A stretch of DNA of 42,941 nt. It comes from Sphingomonas sp. S-NIH.Pt15_0812 (lineage in GTDB: Bacteria; Pseudomonadota; Alphaproteobacteria; Sphingomonadales; Sphingomonadaceae). The notes under the pieces are model-generated. The model ran no database searches. It had not been told where the DNA came from and worked only from the letters and a program-made list of their open reading frames with translations. This document shows positions 41,333 through 42,941 of the stretch, in pieces. The position numbers and the translations under genes are program-made. The stretch spans positions 1-42,941 of the forward strand of contig NZ_QLJH01000027.1 in NCBI RefSeq assembly GCF_003951315.1, in the 5' to 3' direction. Every line of letters starts with the position of its first letter. Within the stretch, counting starts at the first letter, position 1.

Positions 41333-42445
41333 TCAGTCCCGCACCACCCGCGTCCGCCAGGTGGTGAGGTAGTTCGGATTGCCCCGGCACTCGCGCATCT
41401 CGCTCTGTTCGGTCAGGCGCAGGCGGGTGCCGTCCCATACCAGGCTCTGCACCAAGCCGCAGTCGCCCAGGCCGCGGCCCTTGGCATAGCCGGTGAGCAC
41501 GCCGTCCTTCCAAACGGCGTTGACCAGTTCGGGCACCGGGCCGTCGCCCTCCGCACCGGTTTCCGCGAAGCCGATCGGTGCATCCACCCGGACCGGCGCC
41601 CAATCCCGGCCCTGCGAGACGAAGAGCGCCGCCAGCAGATTATACGCCCCCATCGAGCAGGGCACGATCAGCAGCGTGCGGCCGCCACCCAGCGCATGGG
41701 CTTCGGGCGGCAGCGTGCCGGCGGGATTGTCGGCGGGCACGTCCATTGCGCACCCGGCCTGCTTGCGCAGCCGGTCGAGCGTCGGCGCATCGATCGCGGC
41801 GGGCCGGCCGGCCGGCCGGACCATGCGGACGACCGGCAACGGCGCGGCGGCGGGGACGTTGGTCGCCGGCGCGTCGCCCTTGGCCATCACGGCGGTGACC
41901 GTGCCGGCGCGGCCCTGCTCGGCATCGATATGGCGCAGCGCCGCCGCGGCGCCGCGCAACGACACGGTGGCCAATGTGCGCTGCCCCGACAGGATCGCCA
42001 GCCGCTTGGCATCGGCCATGGCGGCGACGATCGCGGCGGCGGGCGCACCGGACAGCCCGCCGGCCAGCGACAGGCGGCGGCCGTCGATCGACACCGCATC
42101 GGGGGCCGGGCTGTGGTCCGCCAGCGCGTCGAAGGCGAGGTCGAACCCGCCCCGGGGGCCGGGCGCGCGGGAGACGGTCATCGTCAGCTTGGGCCAGTCG
42201 ACGCCGAAATCCTCGCCCAGCGAGGTCATCGCGCAACGGCGGACATTGTCGCAGCCGACCGCCCAGTCGCCAAAGGTCTTGAGGGCGCCGGGATGCGGAG
42301 TCACCGGCGCGTCGCGCGTCGTCATCGATGCCGGCGCGGTGGCGGTCGGCTTCGCGCCATTGTCCGGCGTGGCGGCGACGCCGTCCGGTGCGCTCGCCTG
42401 CGTGCAGGCAGCGAGGCCGACCGTGAGAAGAAGAATGCGCTTCAG
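41333..42445 (-). CDS. DUF1176 family lipoprotein with probable CTG start
   Basis: A 370-residue protein if initiated at CTG 42445. The first ATG in frame (42325) gives 330 residues and lacks any export signal. Extending upstream reveals '(M)KRILLLTVGLAACTQ', a full lipoprotein signal with lipobox LAAC, and GGGAGG lies exactly five bases before the CTG. No ATG, GTG or TTG is available in this frame there. The body matches DUF1176: 'FGDWAVGCDNVRRCAMTSLG' near the start of the domain, 'TLLIVPCSMGAYNLL', and a C-terminal 'GLGDCGLVQSLVWDG' with paired Cys. Function unknown; the envelope location is inferred. It follows the DUF3297 gene by 25 bases. Confidence 0.84.
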   Translation of the reverse strand: MKRILLLTVGLAACTQASAPDGVAATPDNGAKPTATAPASMTTRDAPVTPHPGALKTFGDWAVGCDNVRRCAMTSLGEDFGVDWPKLTMTVSRAPGPRGGFDLAFDALADHSPAPDAVSIDGRRLSLAGGLSGAPAAAIVAAMADAKRLAILSGQRTLATVSLRGAAAALRHIDAEQGRAGTVTAVMAKGDAPATNVPAAAPLPVVRMVRPAGRPAAIDAPTLDRLRKQAGCAMDVPADNPAGTLPPEAHALGGGRTLLIVPCSMGAYNLLAALFVSQGRDWAPVRVDAPIGFAETGAEGDGPVPELVNAVWKDGVLTGYAKGRGLGDCGLVQSLVWDGTRLRLTEQSEMRECRGNPNYLTTWRTRVVRD

Positions 42446-42470
42446 GTCGACCTCCCAGGATTTCGGAGGA

Positions 42471-42758
42471 TCAGTGGGCCGTCGACTCGGCCGTATCCTC
42501 GCCCGTCTCGGCCCCGTCGGCGGGGCGTTCGAACCACGCCTCGACCGGGCCGTTCAGCTTGATCGTCAGCGGCCGGCCCTGGCGGTCGACCTTCTTGCCG
42601 AGCCCGACCCGGATCCAGCCCTCGGAGATCGAATATTCCTCGACGTCGCGGCGCTCCGCACCCTTGAAGCGGATGCCGACGCCACGCTCCAGCGCGGCCT
42701 GGTCGAAGAAGGGGCTGTCGGGGTTGATCGCGAGATGGTCGGGAGGCGTATCGGTCAT
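42471..42758 (-). CDS. DUF3297 family protein
   Basis: A 95-residue cytoplasmic protein with the family pattern 'HLAINPDSPFFDQAALERGVGIRFKG', 'RRDVEEYSISEGWIRV' and 'GRPLTIKLNGPVEAWF'. The C-terminal acidic tail (about 78-95) is variable. The function of DUF3297 is unknown. It is upstream of and probably co-transcribed with the DUF1176 lipoprotein gene (25-base gap), and separated from the next upstream gene by a clear terminator. Confidence 0.88.
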   Translation of the reverse strand: MTDTPPDHLAINPDSPFFDQAALERGVGIRFKGAERRDVEEYSISEGWIRVGLGKKVDRQGRPLTIKLNGPVEAWFERPADGAETGEDTAESTAH

Positions 42759-42795
42759 GCCCGGCGCTTAGCGCAACCACCGCCGGCTCGGCCAC

Positions 42796-42825
42796 AAAAA
42801 AGCGGCGTGGGAAGACCCACGCCGC
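42796..42825 (-). terminator. intrinsic terminator of the partial gene at the right edge
   Basis: Read leftward: GCGGCGTGGG, loop TCTT, CCCACGCCGC, then TTTTTT (stem 42802-42811 with 42816-42825; T-run 42801-42796). A textbook rho-independent terminator for the leftward gene ending at 42834. Confidence 0.92.
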
Positions 42826-42833
42826 CGATCGCC

Positions 42834-42941
42834 TTACTGGCAGACGCGTACGGGGACGCGATAGCCATATTGGTCGTAACGCCACTGCGTCCAGCATTGC
42901 GGCTGGTAGTAGTTGTCGTAGTAATAGTCGCGATAGACGGG
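42834..42941 (-). CDS. C-terminus of a Tyr-rich protein, 5' end outside window
   Basis: The last 35 residues of a leftward gene that enters from the right edge. The visible part is rich in Tyr and aromatic residues ('YRDYYYDNYYQPQ', 'WTQWRYDQYGYRVPVRVCQ') with two Cys residues, a composition common in small secreted or periplasmic alphaproteobacterial proteins. The TAA stop at 42834 is followed nine bases later by the intrinsic terminator. No family can be assigned from this fragment. Confidence 0.6.
   Translation of the reverse strand, partial: PVYRDYYYDNYYQPQCWTQWRYDQYGYRVPVRVCQ

Noticed and set aside
1..42941. CRISPR arrays, complete insertion sequences or prophage genes
   Set aside because: No regularly spaced repeats, no transposase or integrase motifs and no phage structural genes were seen anywhere in the window.

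Overview
The window is high-GC DNA with dense, short-spaced operons, frequent ATGA/GTGA stop-start overlaps and many GTG starts. Gene content points to a sphingomonad alphaproteobacterium (Sphingomonas or close relative). The indicators are the ftsE-ftsX-ydcF-plsC run, a PEPxxWA-CTERM protein, a Ros/MucR regulator, a TIGR02186 + TauE/SafE pair, DUF3297, DUF1176 and a 'twin transmembrane' HIG1-like protein. This is inference from protein families; no database was searched.

Layout. 1-4977: end of a SIMPL (DUF541) gene, a small lipoprotein, the leftward ftsE-ftsX-ydcF-plsC operon, and a divergent zinc-ribbon/DUF3426 membrane protein. 5078-5164: tRNA-Leu(GAG). 5362-9170: housekeeping or catabolic enzymes (PHB-depolymerase-like esterase, flavin reductase, dienelactone hydrolase, an SDR lacking the usual Tyr/Lys) and a 38-residue membrane peptide. 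9171-9932: a lower-GC spacer with hairpins.

9933-21542 is the most distinctive region, a self-contained type I secretion locus. It has two tandem paralogous subtilisin-like proteases (S8 catalytic domain, P-domain-like region, RTX calcium repeats, near-identical C-termini) and a TolC-like outer-membrane channel with a TTG start. A PEPxxWA-CTERM surface protein, a PrtD-type ABC exporter and an HlyD-type adaptor follow. A small hypothetical gene and a MucR-like regulator whose first zinc ligand is Ser close the region. The likely logic is that the exporter trio secretes the two Ca-dependent proteases without N-terminal signal peptides; the PEP-CTERM protein is co-transcribed.

21543-24042 is a gene-poor stretch with an AT-rich core, a broken gene (22355-22915) and other coding-looking fragments. 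24043-26390 holds an NfrB-like glycosyltransferase lacking the long C-terminal part, coupled to a protein with an outer-membrane beta-barrel-like C-terminus. 26460-33022 is a rightward run: TauE/SafE permease + TIGR02186, HerA-like ATPase, oligopeptidase B, DedA protein and a thioesterase. It ends in a hairpin and a REP-like palindrome. 33352-37162 runs leftward: PEP carboxylase, an EF-hand lipoprotein and an HNH endonuclease. 37216-41180 runs rightward: GluQRS, a HIG1-like membrane protein, PduO-type cobalamin adenosyltransferase and egtB-egtD for ergothioneine. The end is leftward: a DUF1176 lipoprotein, DUF3297 and a partial gene behind a clear intrinsic terminator. Two genes (38342 and 42445) appear to use CTG start codons.
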